Positions 33,402-40,893 of a stretch of 64,000 nucleotides of DNA are shown here, piece by piece. The notes beneath the pieces were generated by a model. It had not been told where the DNA came from, did no database searches, and was given only the letters and a program-made list of their open reading frames with translations. Numbering within the stretch: the stretch's first letter is position 1; each line of letters opens with the position of its first letter. Both the position numbers and the translations under genes were made by a program. Source of the stretch: Faecalibacterium sp. (GTDB taxonomy: Bacteria; Bacillota; Clostridia; Oscillospirales; Ruminococcaceae); assembly GCA_020025825.1 (NCBI GenBank), contig JAHHRL010000008.1, forward strand, positions 1 through 64,000, in the 5' to 3' direction.

Positions 33402-33803
33402 TTACTTAGCACGCACAATATCTCGCCAATCCAAATCGCCACGCTCCAAGCCGTGAATCAGCACTTCTGCCGTAGCAATATTGGTGCCCACAGGGATGTT
33501 ATGCACATCGCACAGGCGCAGCAAATTCAGCTCATGTACTTCATTGGTGCTGGTGTTGTTGGGGTCACGGAAAAACAGCAGCATATCGATTTCATTGCAC
33601 GCAATACGGGATGCAATCTGCTGGTCGCCGCCATGTGTACCGGACAAAAAGCGCTGCACCGGCAAACCTGCAATTTCTTCTACCATTTTTCCGGTTGTTC
33701 CGGTAGCCACTAACTCATGCTGGCCTAAAATGCGGCTGTATGCCATACAGAACTGTGCCAGTAATTCTTTTTTTGTATCTGTTGCAATCAATGCAATCGT
33801 CAT
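33402..33803 (-). CDS. mgsA: Methylglyoxal synthase
   Basis: 133 aa, converting dihydroxyacetone phosphate to methylglyoxal and phosphate, a glycolysis overflow bypass. Motifs: IALIATDTKK (4-13), VATGTTGKMVEE (33-44) and LSGTHGGDQQIASRIA with the catalytic Asp region (53-68), then FFRDPNNTSTNEVHELNLLRLCDVHNIPVGTNIATA. Length normal. In related Clostridia mgsA closes the mre-min-rodA cluster, as here. Confidence 0.95.
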   Translation of the reverse strand: MTIALIATDTKKELLAQFCMAYSRILGQHELVATGTTGKMVEEIAGLPVQRFLSGTHGGDQQIASRIACNEIDMLLFFRDPNNTSTNEVHELNLLRLCDVHNIPVGTNIATAEVLIHGLERGDLDWRDIVRAK

Positions 33804-33833
33804 GCTAAGTTCCTCCTTATATCATACAATGCT

Positions 33834-34562
33834 TTACTGTACCGCCAGCGCAATACGCTGTCCTTCCAGACGGCGTGCAATGCGGTCAATCGCAGTAAAA
33901 GCTAAGCAATCGTTAGGCAATGCTGTTCCTTTTGCAGCAGCAATCTGTAGTTCTGCACTATCCGGCAAAACACCAATCAACTGTGCGCAAACCGTATCAA
34001 TGCATTCGTCCAAATCACGTACTGCCCCTGTTTGGAACGTCTTAGGTGTAACTCGATTTACAATCAATCGAATTTCCGGCATACCGCTATCGTATAAAGC
34101 GTCCGAAACAATACGGCCATCTCGCAGCGCAACCGGGTCCGGGGTCAAAACCAGCAAAGCCTGCTGTGCGCAAACTTTTGCCGCACGGAACGGTGCCCCC
34201 ATACCTGCCGCAGTATCCAAAATCACATAATCAAAGAACGGTCCCATAGCAGAGCACAATGCGCTCAGCGCTTCTTGTGTTACCTCGCCGCCCTCGTACG
34301 GGGCGCTGATAACCGAAAGACCCGGGTAAAGCGGACTTGCTACAACGGCTTTTTCACCGCTGCAGCGACCGCATAACACGTCTTCAATATCGTATACCGT
34401 TTTTCCATATACACCGGAAATAATATCCACACTGCGCAAACCGGAGTCCAGTTCAATCAGAAGCACCTTTTTCCCGCCAGCTGCCAACCGTGCCCCCAGT
34501 AATACAGAAACCGTACTTTTGCCGGTTCCGCCTTTGCCGGATGCGACCATAATCGTTTTCAT
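33834..34562 (-). CDS. MinD-like ATPase lacking membrane tail
   Basis: 242 aa deviant-Walker P-loop ATPase of the MinD/ParA family: SGKGGTGKS (7-15, signature Lys), a switch I-like LIELDSGLRSVDIISG, and YVILDTAAG as Walker B. It sits where minD normally is, between mrdA and mgsA. It ends at DRIARRLEGQRIALAVQ, just after the conserved IARRL segment, so the C-terminal linker and amphipathic membrane-targeting helix of MinD are missing. minC and minE are also absent. It may therefore be a cytosolic MinD derivative with altered function. Start: GGAGG is directly next to an ATG at 34571 but correctly spaced for 34562. Confidence 0.85.
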   Translation of the reverse strand: MKTIMVASGKGGTGKSTVSVLLGARLAAGGKKVLLIELDSGLRSVDIISGVYGKTVYDIEDVLCGRCSGEKAVVASPLYPGLSVISAPYEGGEVTQEALSALCSAMGPFFDYVILDTAAGMGAPFRAAKVCAQQALLVLTPDPVALRDGRIVSDALYDSGMPEIRLIVNRVTPKTFQTGAVRDLDECIDTVCAQLIGVLPDSAELQIAAAKGTALPNDCLAFTAIDRIARRLEGQRIALAVQ

Positions 34563-34646
34563 TTTTCGCATCCTCCATTTCTATCTGTTATGCGCAACTA
34601 AGTTATCATAGCACATATTGCAAAATATGACAATATTCTCGCTCTG

Positions 34647-36812
34647 TTATTCCGCATCAGCCACGGTTTCGCCCGTTTCTTCCTGCGCATCCGGCGCATT
34701 GGTCACGTCTGTCTGTGCAGTATCCTCCGCTTCCGCAGCGTTATTCTGTGCAAAGAAGTATGCATCAAAAACATCTGTAATAACCTGAGATGCCTTTGCG
34801 CCGCCACCGCCGTATTCGATAACAACTGCAATCGCAATTTGCGGGTCTTCCACCGGGCCGTAAGCAATCATGTTACTGTTGGTGTAATGTTTACGCACAC
34901 CTGCGCCATTGATATAAGTTTCTGCACGCTGAGGCGAGCCTGTTTTGCTGGCCAGCGTATACGGGTAGTTTGCCAAAACATGGTTTGCCTGTGCTGCACC
35001 AACCATGCCTTTTTCAACCGCATCAAAAGCGCCCATATTATCTTCCAGCTTATCTTCAATCACAGGTTCAAATTTCTTAACAACCTCACCTGTGTTGGTA
35101 TCCAAAAGCGCATCCACTACGTGGGTCTTATAGCGTGTTCCATGGCTTGCCAAAGTAGCTGCATAAGTTGCCAGCTGCACAGGTGTTACTACAGTGTTAC
35201 CCTGACCGATAGCAGCCTGAATCTCCAAAGAGTTGGTATAGTTGCTGTCAGCCTTTGTTGTTAATTTGCCTGTATACTCAGTTAAACCACGGCCAACTAC
35301 TGCATCAGTTTCTAAACCAGTGCGTACACCCATACCCAAACGGCGAGCGTACTCATTGTACATATCACTGCCGGTGCGTCGACCTACATCGTAAAAGAAC
35401 ACGTTGCAGCTGCGCTGAATGGCTGTAAACAAATTGGTAGGGCCACGGTGCTGTACACTGGTGCAACGTGGTTTGTAGTCGCTGTAAAAGTCATATACAC
35501 CGTAACAGGGAACCTTTTCATCCAATCCAATCGTGCCGGACAGCAAACCTGCAATTGCAACTGCCGGCTTAAACGTCGAACCGGGTGTGTAAAGGCCCAT
35601 CATACAGCGATTGTATAACGGCAGCGCCGGGTCTGCTGCATACTGGTTGTAGTTACTGCGGTACAGGTTCAAATCATAAGAGGGGTAGTTTGCCATCGCT
35701 AGAACCGCACCCGTTTTAACGTCGATTACAACTGCTGCACCTGCATTTGCCTCTGCGCCGGAGCCCTTACCTCCTGTCTGCTGCAAATGCAAAATGGTTC
35801 GTTCCAATGCCTGATACACTGCACGCTGAAAATCCTGGTCAATTGTAGTACGCACTGTAAGGCCCGGCTGCGGCTCGTCCGTTACCTCTGTTCTTACGAT
35901 ATTGCCATCCATATCGACCGTAACGGCCTTTTTGCCGTCCTTACCGCACAACTCACGCTCAAAGACACTTTCCAAACCGGACTGTCCAATCAAATCGTTC
36001 ATGGCATAGCCCATGTCCTGCAAAGGCTTTACCACGTTTCCGTTTCCGTCAATCTTTTTCCAGTCTTCGGCCATTATTTTGCTAACCGAGCCAATCAGGT
36101 GGGGCATCACTGTACCATCCGGATAGGCACGCACAGTCGTTTCTTCAATTTCCACTCCGGGAAGATTCAGGCTGTTTTCTCGGACAATGGCCATTGTTAC
36201 ATCGGTAATATCCTCTGCCAGAGTAAAGCGGTTTCGATTGGAAAAGCCTTCGCTGAACATTTGGTATCGGATACCGCCCAGCAGCCGCTGCCATTCCGGG
36301 CTGTAATCCGTAAGCTCAAACTTTTCCACAATATGCGCCATCACGTTGTCTGCGGTTGCATACTGCTGCACCTCTAAGTTATCTTTTACCGCAGCTAAGC
36401 TCTTTTTATCCTGTTCACTTTGCGGGTCATCCGTAAAGCTGTAATGGCCGGATTCGTCCGGCATGCTGATTAACAGTTCATCATTCCAATCTTCTTGATT
36501 GGTCTGCAAAATCATTACGACATCCTGCAGCACCTTGTTCAAATCTGCATCACCCAACAGCAGTTGGTTTAATACCAGATTGTAGCAAGTTGTGTTTGTT
36601 GCCATGGGCACACCGTTTTTATCCACAATGTCGCCACGGGCTGCTGTAATGGAAAATTCGTACGTAGTTGTATTAGATGCCTGCTGCAAGTAGTTTTCAC
36701 CATTGATGATTTGAATGTAAATCATACGCAACAGGTATAACGCAAAAATCACACAACACACACTGGCCAAAAAAATCAATCGGCCTTTGGTTGCTTTTTT
36801 TTCATCATTCAA
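34647..36812 (-). CDS. mrdA: Penicillin-binding protein 2 (elongation transpeptidase)
   Basis: 721 aa class B PBP. A cytoplasmic tail and one membrane anchor (about 12-33), a dimerisation/pedestal region, then the transpeptidase with STFK (catalytic Ser in TPGSTFKPAVA, about 413), the SCN motif (RSCNVFFYD, about 471) and KTG (LASKTGSPQ, about 628). The C-terminal 30 residues are acidic and Thr/Asp-rich. It cross-links wall peptidoglycan with RodA during elongation. Start is TTG at 36812 with AAGGAGA upstream; no in-frame ATG is nearby. It directly follows mreD. Confidence 0.93.
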   Translation of the reverse strand: MNDEKKATKGRLIFLASVCCVIFALYLLRMIYIQIINGENYLQQASNTTTYEFSITAARGDIVDKNGVPMATNTTCYNLVLNQLLLGDADLNKVLQDVVMILQTNQEDWNDELLISMPDESGHYSFTDDPQSEQDKKSLAAVKDNLEVQQYATADNVMAHIVEKFELTDYSPEWQRLLGGIRYQMFSEGFSNRNRFTLAEDITDVTMAIVRENSLNLPGVEIEETTVRAYPDGTVMPHLIGSVSKIMAEDWKKIDGNGNVVKPLQDMGYAMNDLIGQSGLESVFERELCGKDGKKAVTVDMDGNIVRTEVTDEPQPGLTVRTTIDQDFQRAVYQALERTILHLQQTGGKGSGAEANAGAAVVIDVKTGAVLAMANYPSYDLNLYRSNYNQYAADPALPLYNRCMMGLYTPGSTFKPAVAIAGLLSGTIGLDEKVPCYGVYDFYSDYKPRCTSVQHRGPTNLFTAIQRSCNVFFYDVGRRTGSDMYNEYARRLGMGVRTGLETDAVVGRGLTEYTGKLTTKADSNYTNSLEIQAAIGQGNTVVTPVQLATYAATLASHGTRYKTHVVDALLDTNTGEVVKKFEPVIEDKLEDNMGAFDAVEKGMVGAAQANHVLANYPYTLASKTGSPQRAETYINGAGVRKHYTNSNMIAYGPVEDPQIAIAVVIEYGGGGAKASQVITDVFDAYFFAQNNAAEAEDTAQTDVTNAPDAQEETGETVADAE

Positions 36813-36833
36813 TATTTACGCTCTCCTTTCTAT

Positions 36834-37355
36834 TTATTCAAGCGTAAAGCGCTCACTAACCATACCCACCAGCTTCATGGGAATCAATGCCAGCAGCGCA
36901 GATGCAAAAATCTCCGGCAATAGCACGTATAAGTATCTGTGAGCAGGGTTTGCGTAACCGGTCATTAAATATCCAAACAGAAAATCCATACTGATTAAAA
37001 GCAAACCCACTATAAAGTTAATAAAAAAGATATTGATGGGAACACGCTTAAGATACAGCTGCATCAGCACAGAACAGAAAAAGCATACAAACAGCATGGA
37101 AATTGCAAAAAAGCCAACGGTTCGGCCGGCTGTGTAGTCCCACAACAGGCCGCCAATCACACCAAACAATGCCGCTTCAAATTCGTTTTCCTGCATACTT
37201 ACTGCCATGCATACGCCTAAAATCAGGTATGCTTTGCATTCCCCAATTGCCAAAAATCCCGGTGTTGACTGTAAAGCCGCAGCAACAAGAAGGATTATTG
37301 TATAAAGCCCCCATCGGGCTGTTAGGATTTGGTTTCGCTTTTTTTTCGACTCCAT
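36834..37355 (-). CDS. mreD: Rod-shape protein MreD
   Basis: 173 aa membrane protein with about five hydrophobic segments, matching MreD in size and position between mreC and mrdA. Like other MreD proteins it is poorly conserved; the segment KAYLILGVCMAVSMQENEFEAALFGVIGGLLWDY is typical. It is part of the elongasome linking MreB to PBP2/RodA. Confidence 0.85.
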   Translation of the reverse strand: MESKKKRNQILTARWGLYTIILLVAAALQSTPGFLAIGECKAYLILGVCMAVSMQENEFEAALFGVIGGLLWDYTAGRTVGFFAISMLFVCFFCSVLMQLYLKRVPINIFFINFIVGLLLISMDFLFGYLMTGYANPAHRYLYVLLPEIFASALLALIPMKLVGMVSERFTLE

Positions 37356-37391
37356 ATCAGAGTGCCTCTCTCTTAAAAGTTATGGCAAGTG

Positions 37392-37417
37392 CAAAAAAGG
37401 CCGCCGATACGGCGGCC
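37392..37417 (-). terminator. Hairpin between mreC and mreD
   Basis: An 8-bp GC-rich stem (37399-37406 with 37410-37417) followed by TTTTTT on the minus strand, five bases after the mreC stop. It could reduce read-through into mreD. Confidence 0.7.
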
Positions 37418-37421
37418 CCGT

Positions 37422-38252
37422 TTACTGGTTTGTAATTACAAACACATGGGTCAACGACAAAACATCTGCGCCGGGTTTTACTACCGCCATCAGTGATTTA
37501 CCACTGGCTTCCGGCATAACTTCCTGTACCATGCCAACCAGCACATCCTCCGGAAACACGCCGCCAAGGCCGGTTGTAATAATCTGGTCTTCCACTTCTA
37601 CTTCCGACTGTCGTGAAAGATTCGTCATTACGCATAGTCCATCTGGCGCATAGCTGGAGCTGCCGGATAAAATACCATTATCCCTTGTTCTGGAAATTGC
37701 AGCTGCAGCCGCAAAACTGGGATGCAAAATCGTCATAACTTTGCAGCTGGTTAAATTAACGTCACGGACAATGCCTACCAGATATCCCTCGTCGCTTACA
37801 ACTACATTGCCCTTTTGAATACCATCCATCGAGCCTGCATTCACAGTAAAACCGCCAAACATATCCAGTGTGTCCCGTCCAATAACAAATGCCGATGCAT
37901 ACGTATTATCCGGGTTCTGCTCCTGAATTTCGTCCAGCTTTTTATAAGCCCGCAGCTCTGCTTCCATGCGGTCATATTCTACCAGTTTATCCCGCAGGGC
38001 CTTGTTGTCTTTGCGCAGGGCCTCGTTTTCCTCCTGCACCTGATCAAAGCTGGTGTACTTTTCCCACACATGGCCCACACTGGCACTAATGTGAGATGAA
38101 ATCCACTGGAACGGATACAATGCTGTACTAACCAGCTCCTGCGGTGCGGCTGTTAAGCGTCCATTTGCGCCGGCATAAGCCATAACACCCGCCAAAAATA
38201 CTGCAACAATCAGCAAAATTTTGAATTTTCGTGATTCAAAAAAGTTTCGCAT
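37422..38252 (-). CDS. mreC: Rod-shape protein MreC
   Basis: 276 aa single-pass protein: a basic N terminus and membrane helix (about 10-28), a coiled coil (about 62-100, DQVQEENEALRKDNKALRDKLVEYDRMEAELRAYKKL), then two beta-barrel lobes (for example FGGFTVNAGSMDGIQKGNVVV). It bridges MreB/MreD with class B PBPs outside the membrane. Length is normal. Confidence 0.93.
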   Translation of the reverse strand: MRNFFESRKFKILLIVAVFLAGVMAYAGANGRLTAAPQELVSTALYPFQWISSHISASVGHVWEKYTSFDQVQEENEALRKDNKALRDKLVEYDRMEAELRAYKKLDEIQEQNPDNTYASAFVIGRDTLDMFGGFTVNAGSMDGIQKGNVVVSDEGYLVGIVRDVNLTSCKVMTILHPSFAAAAAISRTRDNGILSGSSSYAPDGLCVMTNLSRQSEVEVEDQIITTGLGGVFPEDVLVGMVQEVMPEASGKSLMAVVKPGADVLSLTHVFVITNQ

Positions 38253-38286
38253 AAAACAGCATCACCTCCCCCACCGTATATAACAC

Positions 38287-38314
38287 AAAAGCGGGCAACC
38301 GGCGGGTTGCCCGC
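38287..38314 (-). terminator. Hairpin between mreB and mreC
   Basis: A 10-bp perfect stem (38291-38300 with 38305-38314) with a four-base loop and TTTTG on the minus strand, 32 bases after the mreB stop. A likely partial terminator setting a higher MreB level. Confidence 0.75.
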
Positions 38315-38346
38315 ACTGTAGGAACACGGGGTGCCTACTTAGCGTC

Positions 38347-39393
38347 TTACAGATGGGTAGAGTTATCGTCCAATACATCACGCAGCACGTCTACGTGGTC
38401 CAGTACTGCACCTGCGCCCATTGCAACACAGTCCAAGGGGTTTTCTGCTACGTGCACGTCGATACCGGTTTCGCTTTCAATCAGCTTATCCAGACCACGC
38501 AGCATTGCGCCGCCGCCGGACAAAGTAATGCCACGGTCGATGATATCGGCGCTCAGTTCGGGCGGGGTGCGCTCCAAAGTTTCCTTGATTGCTTCGGTAA
38601 TCTTCTCCAAGCACTCAGTCAGGGACTCACGGACTTCCTCACTGTGTACAACAATGTTCTTGGGCAAACCGTCAACCAAGTTGCGGCCCTTGATTTCCAT
38701 GCTCATTTCCTCTTCCAAGGGGAATGCAGAGCCGATTTCAACCTTGATATCTTCAGCGGTGCGCTCACCAATCAGCAGGTTATACTTGCGCTTGATGAAA
38801 GCAATAATAGCCTGGTCAAACATATCGCCTGCCATACGCACGCTGCGTGCAGCAACAATACCGCCCAAAGAGATAACTGCGATTTCAGCAGTACCACCAC
38901 CGATGTCAACAATCATGCTGCCGGTAGGCTCGCTGATGGGCAGGCCTGCACCGATTGCAGCAGCCATCGGCTCCTCGATAACAGAAACCTGACGAGCGCC
39001 AGCCTTCATGGCAGCTTCCTTAACTGCACGGCGCTCAACCTCGGTAACGCCGGAGGGAATGCAGATAACCACACGAGGCTTAACAAACATACTCTTGCCG
39101 CAGGCCTTCTGCATAAACTGCTTCAGCATATTAGCGGTAATGTCAAAGTCAGCAATGACGCCGTCCTTCAGGGGGCGCACTGCAACAATGCTGCCGGGAG
39201 TACGGCCGATAACTGCTTTAGCCTCTGCACCAACGCAGCGCACACCAACTTCGCCGTTTGCGTTTACATCACGAGTATCCACTGCAACAACAGAGGGCTC
39301 GCTCATAATGATGCCCTTGCCCTTCATGTATACCAGTGTGTTTGCAGTACCCAAGTCGATACCAATATCTTTAGAATAATTGAAGAAACCCAT
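38347..39393 (-). CDS. mreB: Rod-shape-determining actin homologue MreB
   Basis: 348 aa actin-fold ATPase organising lateral wall synthesis. Phosphate 1 is DIGIDLGTANT (8-18), phosphate 2 SMIVDIGGGTAEIAV (about 161-175), and the adenosine motif ITLSGGGAMLRG (about 293-304). The start at 39393 has AAGGAG upstream; the open frame extends 120 bases but without a site. It heads the mre operon from a clear promoter. Codon use is strongly biased, fitting high expression. Confidence 0.97.
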   Translation of the reverse strand: MGFFNYSKDIGIDLGTANTLVYMKGKGIIMSEPSVVAVDTRDVNANGEVGVRCVGAEAKAVIGRTPGSIVAVRPLKDGVIADFDITANMLKQFMQKACGKSMFVKPRVVICIPSGVTEVERRAVKEAAMKAGARQVSVIEEPMAAAIGAGLPISEPTGSMIVDIGGGTAEIAVISLGGIVAARSVRMAGDMFDQAIIAFIKRKYNLLIGERTAEDIKVEIGSAFPLEEEMSMEIKGRNLVDGLPKNIVVHSEEVRESLTECLEKITEAIKETLERTPPELSADIIDRGITLSGGGAMLRGLDKLIESETGIDVHVAENPLDCVAMGAGAVLDHVDVLRDVLDDNSTHL

Positions 39394-39481
39394 TTGCTTT
39401 AACTCCTTTATAACTATCCCGCACAAATAATATGCAGTTGTGTCATTTTTCACCAATGAAACAAATATCCACAAAAAATCA

Positions 39482-39509
39482 AGTATATTATAACGGCACT
39501 TGCCGTCAA
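39482..39509 (-). promoter_or_regulatory. Promoter of mreB
   Basis: Minus-strand TTGACG (39509-39504) and TATACT (39487-39482), 16-base spacer, about 90 bases before the mreB ATG. Confidence 0.65.
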
Positions 39510-39546
39510 ACACAAGTCAGCTTGTGTAAATTTCACGCATTTTTAA

Positions 39547-40107
39547 TCAAATAGCGTCTATTTCACGCAGTGCCTGCGCCACACGGCTTACAGGGAAGCC
39601 CATGATATTGTAGTAGTCCCCGTCAATTTTATCCAGCCACAATGCTGCGCGCCCTTGAATCGCATAAGCACCTGCTTTATCATACGGTTCTTTTGTGTCC
39701 GTGTAGAACTGAATTTCTGCTTCGCTCAAAGAAAAGAAAACCACCTTGCTTGTTACAACAAAGCTGTTCTTTTTTTCTCCGCATCGCACACATACGCCTG
39801 TATGTACCGCATGTGTTTTGCCGGACAAAGCCCGCAGCATCCGCACTGCATCTTCCTTATCCTTTGGTTTGCCAAATACCTGACCGTCACAATCCACAAC
39901 GGTATCGCAGCCAATTACCACATCGTCTACATGATGTGACGCAATATCCCCACACTTTTCTTCAGCAAGCGTCTGCGCTAACAAAGCCGGGGTGAGCGCT
40001 GTAATACCGCTTTCGTCCAACGTACTGGGTTCTACTACATAATCGGGAGTAATACTGCTCATCAGTTCACGCCGCCGGGGACTTGCTGATGCCAAAATAA
40101 TCGCCAT
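39547..40107 (-). CDS. maf: Maf-family nucleotide pyrophosphatase
   Basis: 186 aa, removing canonical or modified nucleoside triphosphates. Motifs: LASASPRRRELM (5-16), ADTVV-like VIGCDTVVDCDGQVFGKPKD (about 63-82), SGKTHAVHTGV, and the C-terminal YAIQGRAALWLDKIDGDYYNIMGFPV. Maf commonly lies next to mreB, as here. Substrate preference (dTTP/UTP or m7GTP) is not clear from sequence. Confidence 0.95.
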   Translation of the reverse strand: MAIILASASPRRRELMSSITPDYVVEPSTLDESGITALTPALLAQTLAEEKCGDIASHHVDDVVIGCDTVVDCDGQVFGKPKDKEDAVRMLRALSGKTHAVHTGVCVRCGEKKNSFVVTSKVVFFSLSEAEIQFYTDTKEPYDKAGAYAIQGRAALWLDKIDGDYYNIMGFPVSRVAQALREIDAI

Positions 40108-40122
40108 ATCTTCCCGCCTTTC

Positions 40123-40374
40123 TCAGAACTCAAAATGGTGATAACTTACCATGCCAATCAAAACACCTACAACCTGTGCCAGATTTAATGTAAAACGCAA
40201 ATCCAAACTAAATTTGAGAATTACTAAATCGGCCGCCGGGGAAAAGGAAACCGTCTGCCCCAAAGTCAAAAACTGCAAAAACGGAATCTGAGTGCATACA
40301 TTTCCCAAAATGGTTCCAATCAATAAACCTGTAACCAGCCAAAATATAAACCAGAATGCTCTGCTCAACTTCAT
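40123..40374 (-). CDS. Small membrane protein, DUF4321-like
   Basis: 83 aa with two hydrophobic segments (about 6-27 and 58-77). Its short length, KLSRAFWFIFWLVTGLLIGTILG N terminus and position between maf and dut fit the DUF4321 family of unknown function, which is commonly found near maf/radC/mreB in Clostridia. Start at 40374 with AAAGG upstream; the long open frame upstream is out of phase with any ribosome site. No catalytic motif. Confidence 0.7.
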   Translation of the reverse strand: MKLSRAFWFIFWLVTGLLIGTILGNVCTQIPFLQFLTLGQTVSFSPAADLVILKFSLDLRFTLNLAQVVGVLIGMVSYHHFEF

Positions 40375-40396
40375 AGTTTTGCCTTTCTGTCTTGAT

Positions 40397-40846
40397 TTAT
40401 GCCTTTCCGGTAGAGCCAAAACCACCCTCGCCACGTGCAGTATCGCCCAGCTCCTGTACCGGAACAAACGCAGCAGTATAAACCGGTGCAATGCACAGCT
40501 GTGCAACACGCTCACCCGGCTCGATTGTGTATGCTTCCTGACCTAAGTTGACCATAGGTACTTTCAGCTCTCCACGATAGTCGCTATCCACAACACCAAC
40601 GCCATTTGCCATGCACAGGCCATGCTTAATGGACAGGCCGCTGCGTGCATATACCAATGCAACCGCCTCAGGGCCGGGCAGCTCAATCGCAATACCGGTG
40701 GGTACCAGTACACGCTGCATCGGCTGCACCGTCATAGGTGCATCTAAAACAGCGTGCAAATCGGCTGCTGCCGCACCGCTGGTTGCATAAGCCGGAACCT
40801 GCGCACGCTCGTCCAGCAGCTTATATTTCACTGTAAGTTTTTCCAT
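40397..40846 (-). CDS. dut: Deoxyuridine triphosphatase
   Basis: 149 aa trimeric dUTPase making dUMP and limiting uracil in DNA. The motifs are all present: AAAADLHAV (motif 1), YARSGLSIKHGL (motif 2/3 region), GVVDSDYRGELKVPMVNLG (motif 3), GERVAQLCI (motif 4) and the C-terminal GEGGFGSTGKA (motif 5, Phe/Gly-rich flap). The start at 40846 has AGGAG some 11 bases upstream. Confidence 0.95.
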   Translation of the reverse strand: MEKLTVKYKLLDERAQVPAYATSGAAAADLHAVLDAPMTVQPMQRVLVPTGIAIELPGPEAVALVYARSGLSIKHGLCMANGVGVVDSDYRGELKVPMVNLGQEAYTIEPGERVAQLCIAPVYTAAFVPVQELGDTARGEGGFGSTGKA

Positions 40847-40893
40847 ACTTCTATACTCTCCTATTTTTGCCATACCAGCCTGCCAAAGATACA

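Noticed and set aside
38353..39402. A 349-codon plus-strand open frame opposite mreB
   Set aside because: mreB has complete actin motifs; the antisense frame is a codon-bias shadow.
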